Source: Actinomycetospora sp. TBRC 11914 (GTDB taxonomy: Bacteria > Actinomycetota > Actinomycetes > Mycobacteriales > Pseudonocardiaceae). Taken from it: 64,000 bases of DNA. The stretch's first letter is position 1. Each line of letters begins with the position of its first letter. Positions 48,217-56,210 of the stretch are shown in pieces. Where the stretch lies: assembly GCF_012933465.1 (NCBI RefSeq), contig NZ_JABBND010000021.1, forward strand, positions 62,001-126,000. Reading direction: 5' to 3'. The position numbers and the translations under genes were made by a program. The notes under the pieces are model-generated. The model saw nothing but the letters and a program-made list of their open reading frames with translations, was not told the DNA's origin and ran no database searches.

Positions 48217-50989
48217 GCTCGGGACGCCGTCGTTCACCCCGGCCGATCGCGAGCTGCTCCGCGCGCGGTTGTGCCGCGAGGGCTTCCTCCGCCGGGAGGA
48301 CGGGGTCGCCCTGCGCGGCGCCGACGGCAGCGCCCGCGCCTGGATGCTCTACACCTGGGCGCTCAGCGCCACCGGGTCCGGCGCGCGACTGATCGGGCGG
48401 GCGCTGCTCGACCAGCTCGCCGACTTCCGCGCCGGCCACCTGGCCGCGTTCGGGCTCACCGCGGCTCCGCTCGTGTCGGCGTGCGTCGTGCTCGACGACC
48501 GCTACGCCGGCCTGGCCGTGCGCTCCCGGCCCAAGGGGCACGGCCCGGGGTGGCGCGTCGACGGCGACCGCGGGCCGGACGCCGCCGGCCGGCGCGTCGT
48601 GGTCGTCGACGACTCGCTGAGCTCCGGCCGGGCCTTCCTCACCGCCGCGACGATCCTCGAGCGCGAGGGCTTCGAGGTGGAGGGGCTCGTGGCGCTGGTC
48701 GAGTTCCCGGGCCGCGGCGGCCGGGAGCGCCTCGAGGGACGGGGCTACCGCGTCCGCACCGTCTTCGACGTCTGGACCGACCTCGCGGCCCCCGGACCGC
48801 CGCCCTTCCCCAGCTTCCGCGGCGTCGACGTCACCTGGTCCGACGTCCCCACCCCCGAGGCCCTGCACCCCGCCGCGGCCGCGCGGTTCGTGCTCGAGCA
48901 GCTGGCGGCCACCGGCACCACCCCGCTGCCGCCCACCCGGCTCGCCGTCCCCGTCGACGGCCGTGGCGGGGTGTTCGTCAGCGTCCGCCGCCGCGCCGAC
49001 GACCGCCGCCTCGCCCGCAGCGGGTTCTGGCACTTCGACGCCGACGACGCCGACCCGGCGCGCGACCTCGTCCTGGCCGCCACCGCCACCGCGACGCGGC
49101 TCGGCGCCACCCTGACGTCGACGCTGCTCGACGACGTCAAGATCGCCGTCAGCTTCCTCGGCCCGCTCGAGCCGACCACCCCCGCCGAGCTCGACTTCGA
49201 CCGCTACGGGGTGGTCGTCCGCAGCCGCGCGTGGACCGCCAAGCTCGGCGGGGCGCTGCCCAACACCCAGTACTTCACCAGCACCTTCGAGCAGTACCTG
49301 CACGCGAGGTCGACCAACGCGCAGGTCGACGAGCTCGAGCCCCACGACGTCTTCCGGCACACCGTCGCCAAGTACGCCGAGCCGGGGGAGACGTGGCCGC
49401 CCTACGGCGTCGAGCCGACCGAGACCTGGCCCGCCGACCTCGCGCTCGGTGCCCGCCTGACCGCCCGGGTCCGCGACGCCCTGGCCGGCGGTCGGTCCAC
49501 CGACGACCACACCACGGTCGACGACGACCTCGTCCCCGTCCCCGTCGAGGCGGTCGCGCTGAGCCTGTACTCCGCCGACGCGCCCCACCGCGTCGTCGGG
49601 CACGCCCTGGCCCGGACCGCCGAGGCCGGGTCGCTCGACGCGGCCCTGGTCGCGGCCACCGAGGCGGCCGAGGCGGCCACGGACCGGACGGACACCACCG
49701 TCTGCGTGAGCCTCCTGCACCACCCTGAGACCCTCGCCCCGGGCGACGCGCCCCGGGCGATGCGCCGCGGGCGCGACGCCGTGGAGGCCCGGGAGGGCGA
49801 CCGGCACGGGCTGCTCACCGAGTACGCGGTCGCCCACCACGAGCTGGCCGCCCGGGACGTCGCCACGACCCTCACCCGGATGACCGGGACCACGGCGCCG
49901 ACCTGGACGGCCCACCAGGCGGCGACCTGGGTGCACCGCGCCGGCGACGACGCGCGCCGGCTCGCCCTCGGCTACGTCGACCGCCCCGGCGGCCGGATCA
50001 CCACCGACGACGTCGGTCTGCTCGCGACCCACGTCCGCCGTCGTGCGGACGCCGACGGGTGGCCGTCGTACGCCTACGACCCCCGCACCGGTCGCGAGCA
50101 GCGGTCCGGGACGGCGGCGCGGTGCGTGCACGGGCTGCGGGTCCTCCTCGAGGCCGGCACCGCGCTCGACCGGCCGGACTGGCAGGACGACGCCCGTCGC
50201 GGCCTCGCCGTGGCGCGCCGCCTCCTCGACCCCGCCGACGGTCAGCTGCACGTGCCGGAGCACCTGCCGAGCGGCATGGCCTCGGCGGGCCTGCTCGCGA
50301 CGGTCGAGCCGGGCGTCGACGACGGGGCCTGGGCGGACGGCCTGGCGCGCCACCTCGCCGGGTGGGTCCGCGCCGACGGCTCGGTGCGTGAGCCCGGCGT
50401 GGTCCCCACCCGTTCCGAACCGGACTACATGCCGGGAGCGGTGGTGCTGGCGCTGGCCCGCTACCACCGGGCCGGGCGGCTCGGGGTGGACGTGGACGCC
50501 GACCAGGTCCTCGCGTTCCACCGACGACGCTTCCGCTGCCTGCGGCCGTGGAGCCTCGCCTCCTGGCAGGCCCAGGGGTGGGCCGAGTGGCACCGCAGCG
50601 GCGCCCCCGGCGCGCACGCCGCGCCGGAGTTCGTCTTCGAGCTGGCCGACTGGATGGTGGACCGGCAGCTGCGGGTGGACGGCAGCTACCTCGTCGACCT
50701 GGGGTCGCGCGCGCCCACGGTGCTCACCGGGTTCGTCGCCGAGGGCGTCGGGGCGGCCTGGCGCCTGGCCGAGGACCTCGGGGAGTCGGCCCGCGCCCGG
50801 TGCTACGCCGACTCCCACCGCGCGGCCATGGGCTTCCTCGACCGCCTGCTGGTCCGCCGGGAGGACACGTTCTGGATGGCCGAGCCCGAGCGGGCGCTCG
50901 GCGGAGTGCGGGCCGCCCTCGCCATGGCCGAGGTCCGGATCGACTACCCGGCCCACACCCTGGGGGCGCTGCTGCACGCCGTGCAGTAA
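48200..50989 (+). CDS. Phosphoribosyltransferase-AMMECR1-toroid fusion protein
   Basis: A 929-residue protein from ATG 48200, which overlaps the repeat-protein gene. Residues ~1-200 are an orotate-PRTase-like domain with the PRPP loop RRVVVVDDSLSSGRAFL at ~131-147. Residues ~225-400 resemble AMMECR1 (GGVFVSVRRRADDRRLARSG, IAVSFLGPLEPTTPAELDFD, RYGVVVRSRAW). The last ~350 residues are helical with repeated A/L/W hairpins (LARYHRAGRLGVDVDADQVL, WQAQGWAEWH, SHRAAMGFLDRLL), like an alpha/alpha toroid of glycosidases or cyclases. No characterised protein with this order is known to me; role unknown. Confidence 0.75.
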   Translation: MATSAELGTPSFTPADRELLRARLCREGFLRREDGVALRGADGSARAWMLYTWALSATGSGARLIGRALLDQLADFRAGHLAAFGLTAAPLVSACVVLDDRYAGLAVRSRPKGHGPGWRVDGDRGPDAAGRRVVVVDDSLSSGRAFLTAATILEREGFEVEGLVALVEFPGRGGRERLEGRGYRVRTVFDVWTDLAAPGPPPFPSFRGVDVTWSDVPTPEALHPAAAARFVLEQLAATGTTPLPPTRLAVPVDGRGGVFVSVRRRADDRRLARSGFWHFDADDADPARDLVLAATATATRLGATLTSTLLDDVKIAVSFLGPLEPTTPAELDFDRYGVVVRSRAWTAKLGGALPNTQYFTSTFEQYLHARSTNAQVDELEPHDVFRHTVAKYAEPGETWPPYGVEPTETWPADLALGARLTARVRDALAGGRSTDDHTTVDDDLVPVPVEAVALSLYSADAPHRVVGHALARTAEAGSLDAALVAATEAAEAATDRTDTTVCVSLLHHPETLAPGDAPRAMRRGRDAVEAREGDRHGLLTEYAVAHHELAARDVATTLTRMTGTTAPTWTAHQAATWVHRAGDDARRLALGYVDRPGGRITTDDVGLLATHVRRRADADGWPSYAYDPRTGREQRSGTAARCVHGLRVLLEAGTALDRPDWQDDARRGLAVARRLLDPADGQLHVPEHLPSGMASAGLLATVEPGVDDGAWADGLARHLAGWVRADGSVREPGVVPTRSEPDYMPGAVVLALARYHRAGRLGVDVDADQVLAFHRRRFRCLRPWSLASWQAQGWAEWHRSGAPGAHAAPEFVFELADWMVDRQLRVDGSYLVDLGSRAPTVLTGFVAEGVGAAWRLAEDLGESARARCYADSHRAAMGFLDRLLVRREDTFWMAEPERALGGVRAALAMAEVRIDYPAHTLGALLHAVQ
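50973..50985. promoter_or_regulatory. 13-bp palindrome, upstream copy
   Basis: TGCACGCCGTGCA, in the last codons of the fusion gene, matches the palindrome at 51007-51019 except for its central base. The 34-bp spacing suggests paired operators for the exporter promoter. Confidence 0.4.
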
Positions 50990-51006
50990 GACACATCGCG
51001 CAAACT

Positions 51007-51019
51007 TGCACGGCGTGCA
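51007..51019. promoter_or_regulatory. 13-bp palindrome over the exporter promoter
   Basis: TGCACGGCGTGCA overlaps the putative -35 box TTGCAC (51006-51011), with TAGCGT (51028-51033) as -10 after 16 bp. A repressor here would block transcription of the MFS-tetR unit; the TetR at 53006 is the obvious candidate. Confidence 0.5.
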
Positions 51020-51071
51020 TGAACGAGTAGCGTGGACGTCAGTCGCCCACCCCTCGTGAAAGCCGGGATCC

Positions 51072-53009
51072 ATGACCGCGCCCGCACCCACCGGCAAGCG
51101 CGCCGTGCTCGTGCCGCTCTCGGGCCTGCTGATGGCCCTCTTCGTCGCGATCCTGTCGTCGACGATCGTGTCCAACGCCCTGCCGCGCATCATCGGCGAC
51201 CTCGGCGGCACGCAGGCCCAGTACACGTGGGTCGTCACCGCGTCGCTGCTGGCCATGACGGCGTCCACCCCGATCTGGGGCAAGCTCGCCGACCTCTTCT
51301 CCAAGAAGCTGCTCGTCCAGCTCGCGATCACGGTGTTCATCGTCGGGACGATGCTCGCCGGCCTGTCGACGAGCACGCCCGAGCTCATCGGGTTCCGCGT
51401 CCTGCAGGGCCTGGGCATGGGCGGGCTGACCGCGCTGGCGCAGGTCGTGATCGCGGCGATCATCCCGCCGCGCGAGCGTGGCCGGTACTCCGGCTACCTC
51501 GGCGCGATCATGGCGGTGGCGACCGTCGGCGGCCCGCTGATCGGCGGCGTCATCGTCGACACCATCGGCTGGCGCTGGTGCTTCTACGTCACCGTCCCGA
51601 TCGCCGTCATCGCCCTCGTCGTCCTGCAGCGGACCCTCACGGTGCCCACCGTGAAGCGTGAGGTGCACATCGACTACCTCGGCGCGCTGCTCGTGGCCGG
51701 CGGTGTCTCCGCGCTGCTGATCTGGATCTCGCTCGGCGGCAAGAACTTCGCCTGGATCTCCTGGGCCTCGCTCGCCTGGCTGGCCGCCGGGACCGTCGCG
51801 CTGGTGCTCGCCGTCGTCGTCGAGTCCCGCGCCGAGGAGCCGATCATCCCGCTGACGCTCTTCGGCAACCGCACCGTCGCCCTCGCGACCGTCGCCGCGC
51901 TGTTCGTCGGCGTCGCGATGTTCGGCTCGTCGGTGTTCCTGTCGCAGTTCTTCCAGCTCGCCCGCGGCGCCAGCGCCACCGAGGCCGGGCTGCTGACCCT
52001 GCCGATGATCGCCGGGCTGTTCGTCGCGTCCACCGTCGTCGGGCAGCTGATCTCGCGGTACGGGCGGTGGAAGCCGTACCTCGTCGGCGGTGGCGTGCTG
52101 CTGGTCGCCGGGCTGCTGCTCCAGGGCCTCGTCATGGGCGCCGACACCCCGTACTGGGAGCTCGCCGTCGCCATGGTGATGGTCGGGGTCGGCGTCGGGT
52201 CCACTCAGCAGAACCTCGTGCTCGCCGTCCAGAACCAGGTGGCGCTGCGCGACATGGGCGCGGCCAGCTCGACCGTCGCGTTCTTCCGCTCGCTCGGCGG
52301 CGCCGCCGGTGTCGCGGCCCTCGGGGCGGTGCTGTCCGGCCACGTCTCCTCGGCGATCACCACCGGGCTGACCGCGGCCGGCATCCCGGCGTCGGCGACC
52401 TCGTCGGCGGGCGGGCAGATCCCGAACCTGGCGACGCTGCCCGCGGCGATCCGCGCGATCGTCGAGCACGCCTACGGCGACTCGGTCGCGATGATCTTCC
52501 TGGTCGCGGCGCCGATGGCGCTCGTCGCCCTGCTCGCGATCCTGTTCCTGCGCGAGGTGCCGCTGCGCACGACGATCGACATGGCCGAGACTGCCGAGAC
52601 TGCCGAGACTGCCGAGACTGCCGACGCGCCGACCCGGATCGCGGCGGAGCCGGCGCGCGAGGACGTGGCTGTCGAGGGCACCGTCCTCGAGGGCACGGTG
52701 CGCGAGCACGGCCGGCCGGCGGCCGGCGCGGTGCTCACGCTGATCGACCACGGCGGGCACCAGCTCGCCCGGACCGTCGCCGACGACGACGGCCGCTACC
52801 GGGTCGCCGTCGCGGGCCCCGGGATGCCGCACCTGCTCGTCGCGCAGTGGCGGGGCACCCCGCACGTCGAGCTGCTCGGCGGCACCGTCGGCCCGCAGCG
52901 CCGTGACGTCGCCCTCGCCGGCGACGCCCCCACCGGACGGCACCGCGCGATCACCGACACGACGGTGCTCGACGCGACCACCGAGGTCCTCCCCGCGGTG
53001 ACCCGATGA
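51072..53009 (+). CDS. DHA2-family MFS exporter with C-terminal beta-sandwich domain
   Basis: A 645-residue protein. Residues ~10-500 contain 14 transmembrane helices with DHA2 signatures (LDR-type region GKLADLFSKKLLVQL, FRVLQGLGMGGLTALAQV, and the antiporter motif GYLGAIMAVATVGGPLIGG). A repetitive AETAETAETAETAD linker at ~505-518 leads to a C-terminal carboxypeptidase regulatory-like (CarboxypepD_reg) domain at ~535-620 (VEGTVREHGRPAAGAVLTLI, ARTVADDDGRYRVAVAGPGM). Drug/proton antiporter with an unusual appended domain. Followed by its tetR with ATGA overlap. Confidence 0.93.
   Translation: MTAPAPTGKRAVLVPLSGLLMALFVAILSSTIVSNALPRIIGDLGGTQAQYTWVVTASLLAMTASTPIWGKLADLFSKKLLVQLAITVFIVGTMLAGLSTSTPELIGFRVLQGLGMGGLTALAQVVIAAIIPPRERGRYSGYLGAIMAVATVGGPLIGGVIVDTIGWRWCFYVTVPIAVIALVVLQRTLTVPTVKREVHIDYLGALLVAGGVSALLIWISLGGKNFAWISWASLAWLAAGTVALVLAVVVESRAEEPIIPLTLFGNRTVALATVAALFVGVAMFGSSVFLSQFFQLARGASATEAGLLTLPMIAGLFVASTVVGQLISRYGRWKPYLVGGGVLLVAGLLLQGLVMGADTPYWELAVAMVMVGVGVGSTQQNLVLAVQNQVALRDMGAASSTVAFFRSLGGAAGVAALGAVLSGHVSSAITTGLTAAGIPASATSSAGGQIPNLATLPAAIRAIVEHAYGDSVAMIFLVAAPMALVALLAILFLREVPLRTTIDMAETAETAETAETADAPTRIAAEPAREDVAVEGTVLEGTVREHGRPAAGAVLTLIDHGGHQLARTVADDDGRYRVAVAGPGMPHLLVAQWRGTPHVELLGGTVGPQRRDVALAGDAPTGRHRAITDTTVLDATTEVLPAVTR
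52584..52619 (+). repeat. Four tandem 9-bp repeats in the exporter linker
   Basis: Four perfect copies of GCCGAGACT encode Ala-Glu-Thr units between the membrane domain and the C-terminal domain. Copy-number change would keep the frame and alter linker length. Confidence 0.85.
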
Positions 53010-53680
53010 GTGCCCTCACGGCCCGTCGACCGGCCACCGGGGACACTGCCCCGGTGGCGGTCGGTCGGCGGGAGCGCAAGAAGCAGGCCACCCGGGCGGC
53101 GCTCTCGGAGGCGGCGGTGCGGCTCTCGCTCGAGCACGGCGTCGAGAACGTCACCGTCGAGCAGATCGCCGACGCCGCCGACGTCTCCCTGCGGACCTTC
53201 TTCAACTACTTCTCCAGCAAGGAGGAGGCCGTCGTCGCCGGCGACTCGGCCCGCGCGGAGATGCTCGTCGAGGAGTTCCTGTCGCGGCCCGCGTCGGAGG
53301 ACCCGCTGACCGCGCTGCAGGCGGCGGTGCTCGTCTTCGTCGACGACGTCGTCTCCGGTGACCGCCGCGAGGCGCTGCAGATGATGCGGCGCAGCCCGGC
53401 GCTGCTGCCGCACCAGCTCGCGGCCTACGCCGCGGCCGAGCGGGCGCTGGCGGAGGCGGTCGCCGAGCGCGTGGGCGAGGAGGTCCCCGCCGCCGACGAC
53501 GAGGGATCGGAGCGTCCCGTCGGGCTGTACCCCGCCCTGGTCGCTGCGGTGACGATGGCCGGGGTGCGGGTGGCGGTGCAGCGCTGGTCCGACACCGGGT
53601 CGCGCGACCTCGCGGCGCTGCACGAGGTGGTCGGCGAGGTGTTCGACCACCTGGGTGCGCTTCGCGCTCGTGAGCACTAA
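53006..53680 (+). CDS. TetR family regulator of the MFS exporter
   Basis: A 224-residue protein; its ATG overlaps the exporter stop (ATGA). The TetR HTH is at about residues 23-70 (RRERKKQATRAALSEAAVRL, SLEHGVENVTVEQIADAADV, SLRTFFNYFSSKEEAV), with FFNYFSSKEE typical of the MftR/AcrR-like group. It is cotranscribed with the exporter and most likely represses it through the 13-bp palindromes upstream. Inducer unknown. Confidence 0.92.
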   Translation: MSALTARRPATGDTAPVAVGRRERKKQATRAALSEAAVRLSLEHGVENVTVEQIADAADVSLRTFFNYFSSKEEAVVAGDSARAEMLVEEFLSRPASEDPLTALQAAVLVFVDDVVSGDRREALQMMRRSPALLPHQLAAYAAAERALAEAVAERVGEEVPAADDEGSERPVGLYPALVAAVTMAGVRVAVQRWSDTGSRDLAALHEVVGEVFDHLGALRAREH

Positions 53681-53710
53681 CTGTCGGTATACCGACAGTT
53701 AGTGCTCACG
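53669..53710. repeat. 42-bp perfect palindrome
   Basis: A fully self-complementary 42-bp sequence with centre GGTA/TACC at 53689/53690; arms begin CGTGAGCACTAACTGTCGG. It spans the tetR stop codon and precedes the DMT transporter gene. No loop bases, so as RNA it would form a long hairpin; as DNA it is an unusually long symmetric binding site, and it contains an inner 22-bp AACTGTCGGTA-type operator-like core. Confidence 0.85.
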
Positions 53711-53740
53711 GGCGACGGAGTCGCACCTAGGATCGCGTGC

Positions 53741-54619
53741 TTGGACCTCCTCGCCGCCGGGCTCGCGCTCCTCGCCGCCCTGCTGTTCGCGGTCGCCTCG
53801 GTGGCGCAGCGCGGAGCCGCCGCCGAGGTCCCCGACGACGCGGCCCGCGGCGTCCGGCTGGTGCTCCGCCTGGTCCGGTCCCGGCGCTGGTGGGCGGGCA
53901 CGGTCGGCGACACGGCGGCTTACGTCGTGCAGGCCGCCGCGCTCGGCCTCGGCTCGGTCCTGCTGGTGCAACCCCTGCTGGTCACCAGCCTGCTGTTCGC
54001 GCTCCCGCTCGAGGCCCGCCGGTCCGGGCGGCGGGTGCCCGCCCCGGCGCGGCGCTGGTCCGCCGCGCTCGTGGTGGCGCTGGCGCTGTTCGTCGTGGTC
54101 GGCGGCCCGACGGCGGGCGCGGACCGGAGCCCGCCGTCGGCGTGGCTGCTCCCCGGCGCGGTGCTCGTCGTGCTCACGGTGGCGTGCGTGCTCGGCGCCG
54201 GCCGCCGCCGCGGCGCCCGGCGGGCCGCGCTGCTCGCCGCGGCGGCCGGCCTCTGCTACGGGCTCGTCGGGGTGCTCACCAAGTCGATGGTCTCGCTGCT
54301 CACCACGGGCCTGGTGCCGGTGCTGACGGGCTGGGAGACCTGGGTGCTCGTCGTCGCCGTCACGGTGGGCACCTACCTGCAGCAGACGGCGTACGGCGCC
54401 GGCCCGCTGTCCGCGTCGCTGCCCGCCGTCGCCGTCGGGGAGCCGCTCGCCGCCTCGGTGCTCGGCGTGGTGGTGCTCGGGGAGGACATCCGGGCGAGCG
54501 GACCGGTCCTGGTCCTCATCGGCGTCCTCGTCGCGGTCATGGTCGTCGCGACCGCCGCCCTCGCCCGCGGCGCCGCGGCCGGGGCGCCCGGGGTCAGGCG
54601 GCCAGCGCGGACATCGTGA
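53741..54619 (+). CDS. DMT superfamily transporter
   Basis: I start at TTG 53741, preceded by AGGA at eight bases; a GTG at 53702 lies inside the palindrome and lacks a ribosome site. 292 residues with nine to ten hydrophobic helices, including LAAGLALLAALLFAVASVAQ at the N-terminus and PAVAVGEPLAASVLGVVVLG near the end, as in EamA/DMT-type permeases. Substrate unknown. The 3' end overlaps the convergent L,D-transpeptidase gene by 26 bp. Confidence 0.8.
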   Translation: MDLLAAGLALLAALLFAVASVAQRGAAAEVPDDAARGVRLVLRLVRSRRWWAGTVGDTAAYVVQAAALGLGSVLLVQPLLVTSLLFALPLEARRSGRRVPAPARRWSAALVVALALFVVVGGPTAGADRSPPSAWLLPGAVLVVLTVACVLGAGRRRGARRAALLAAAAGLCYGLVGVLTKSMVSLLTTGLVPVLTGWETWVLVVAVTVGTYLQQTAYGAGPLSASLPAVAVGEPLAASVLGVVVLGEDIRASGPVLVLIGVLVAVMVVATAALARGAAAGAPGVRRPARTS

Positions 54620-55841
54620 CCCACTGGTCCCACGGCACCGTCCAGTCCGCGATGTCGCCGTCGGCCAGCCGGAGCGGGACCGGGCTGTTCGTGACCTCGA
54701 CGGGATCGCCGAAGATCGCGGTGTCGAAGTACTGCTGGGCGTTCTCGGTGGAGAGGTTCACGCAGCCGTGGGTGACGTTCTCCGAGCCCTGCACGCCGTC
54801 GGTGAGCGGGTTCGCGTGGATGAACTCGCCGTTGTTCTCGATCCGTACGGCCCAGTGCTCGGGCACGTTGTTGTACCCGTACTTCGGGTTGGACATCAGC
54901 ACGGTCTGCGCCTTGCTCATCACGACGTGGATGCCGTTGGTCGTGTTCCGGTTCGGGTCCGAGCCCAGCCCGTAGCTGGCGGGGAAGTCCATGACGACCT
55001 TGCCGTCGCGCACCACGATCATCTCGTGGCTGTTCACGTCGGCCTTGACGATCTGGGCGCGGCCGACGGTGAAGTGGCTGGAGACGTCCTGCGCACCCCA
55101 GATCCCGCCGCCGTCGTCGACCCCGAACTGGTGCACGGCGACGGAGACCTGGGTGCCCGCCGCCCAGTAGCCCTGCGGGCGCCAGTGGGCGCGTGAGCCG
55201 CCGTTGTCGTCGTCGAGCCAGGCCCAGGAACCCGTCGTCGGGATCGAGGTCTGCACCGTCATGGCGCGCTCGGCGGCGGCCTTGTCCGCGACGTGGTGGT
55301 CGAACTGCACGATGATCGGCGCCGCGATCCCGACGGTCTCACCGTCGTCGATGTTGATCTGCGCCTGCGTGGTCCGCGCGGGGTCGACGGTGCTGAACGA
55401 GCCGGTGACCGGCACGGTCCCGCCGTCGCCGACCGCCTGCCCGCTCCAGGTGTACGTGGTGCCGTACTGCAGCGGCGCCTGCGCCCGCCAGCTCCGGCCG
55501 TCGGGGCTCGTCGTCCCGGCGACCGGGCCACCGCCGGACGCCTGCAGCACCACGGCCGCCAAGCGGGCGTGGTCGGCGGTGAGGGTGACCGGCTGGTTCG
55601 GCGGGACGTCGGTCGCCCCGGCCCGCGGCGAGGTCCCGACGACGGGTGCCGGGGCTGCTGCCGCGGCCTCCGCCCCGTGCCCCGACGGGGCGCCCACGGC
55701 CAGGCCGTACGTCCCGCACCCGAGGAGGAACGCGAGCACGGCGATCATCAGACCGACGAACCCGCGCTGCCAGACACCCGCCGGTACGACCTGTTCCCGC
55801 TGCAAATCCCGTTGCCTTCCTGCCCCTGACGGCGAGACCAC
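54594..55841 (-). CDS. L,D-transpeptidase with Ig-like domains
   Basis: A 415-residue protein from GTG 55841. An N-terminal membrane anchor (GFVGLMIAVLAFLLGCGTYG, about 27-46; the Cys may be lipidated but the lipobox is poor) is followed by two Ig-like domains (about 70-260). A YkuD catalytic domain comes last, with HANPLTDG and the catalytic motif VTHGCVNLSTENAQ (Cys near 360). It forms 3-3 cross-links in peptidoglycan in the cell envelope. Compare mycobacterial LdtMt2. Start uncertain. Confidence 0.93.
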   Translation of the reverse strand: MVSPSGAGRQRDLQREQVVPAGVWQRGFVGLMIAVLAFLLGCGTYGLAVGAPSGHGAEAAAAAPAPVVGTSPRAGATDVPPNQPVTLTADHARLAAVVLQASGGGPVAGTTSPDGRSWRAQAPLQYGTTYTWSGQAVGDGGTVPVTGSFSTVDPARTTQAQINIDDGETVGIAAPIIVQFDHHVADKAAAERAMTVQTSIPTTGSWAWLDDDNGGSRAHWRPQGYWAAGTQVSVAVHQFGVDDGGGIWGAQDVSSHFTVGRAQIVKADVNSHEMIVVRDGKVVMDFPASYGLGSDPNRNTTNGIHVVMSKAQTVLMSNPKYGYNNVPEHWAVRIENNGEFIHANPLTDGVQGSENVTHGCVNLSTENAQQYFDTAIFGDPVEVTNSPVPLRLADGDIADWTVPWDQWVTMSALAA

Positions 55842-55901
55842 ACGCCGGAGGAGAGACGGTCGGCGCGCCCGCCAGGTTGCCCGACCGCGAGCCGGCCCGC
55901 C

Positions 55902-56105
55902 TCACAGGCCGGTGGCGCTGGTGTTCGAGGTCCAGCCGTAGATCGAGGACGGCGGGCTGGGGCGCAGCCAGCGGCGGAACAGCCACATGACCACCCGGCC
56001 CGCCACGAGCAGGAGCAGCCCCACCACGAGGTTGCCGAGGACCAGTCCGGTCAGGCCGGCGGCGAACAGGAGCCCGACCGCGAGCTCGCTGAGGAATCGC
56101 ATCAT
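55902..56105 (-). CDS. Small membrane protein
   Basis: From ATG 56105 (GGCGAGG upstream), 67 residues with two hydrophobic helices (FLSELAVGLLFAAGLTGLVL and NLVVGLLLLVAGRVVMWLF) and a basic, proline-containing tail (RRWLRPSPPSSIYG). Function unknown. Lies between the L,D-transpeptidase and the LuxR gene on the same strand. Confidence 0.6.
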   Translation of the reverse strand: MMRFLSELAVGLLFAAGLTGLVLGNLVVGLLLLVAGRVVMWLFRRWLRPSPPSSIYGWTSNTSATGL

Positions 56106-56210
56106 CGCCTCGCCGCCCCTCACCGGTCCCCCGATGAGTCGACGCCCGGACGCCCCCCGTGACCAGGGCCGAACGGTCCGACTCCCGGTCAGGTTCCGGG
56201 CCGGTCGGTC

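Noticed and set aside
47438-51463. A 1341-codon minus-strand open frame opposite the repeat protein and fusion gene
   Set aside because: Arises from G+C-rich third positions; translation is low-complexity Gly/Arg/Val and the plus-strand frames carry PRTase and MFS motifs.
53702-53740. GTG 53702 as start of the DMT transporter
   Set aside because: It lies inside the palindrome without a ribosome site; TTG 53741 has AGGA at good spacing and begins the first membrane helix.
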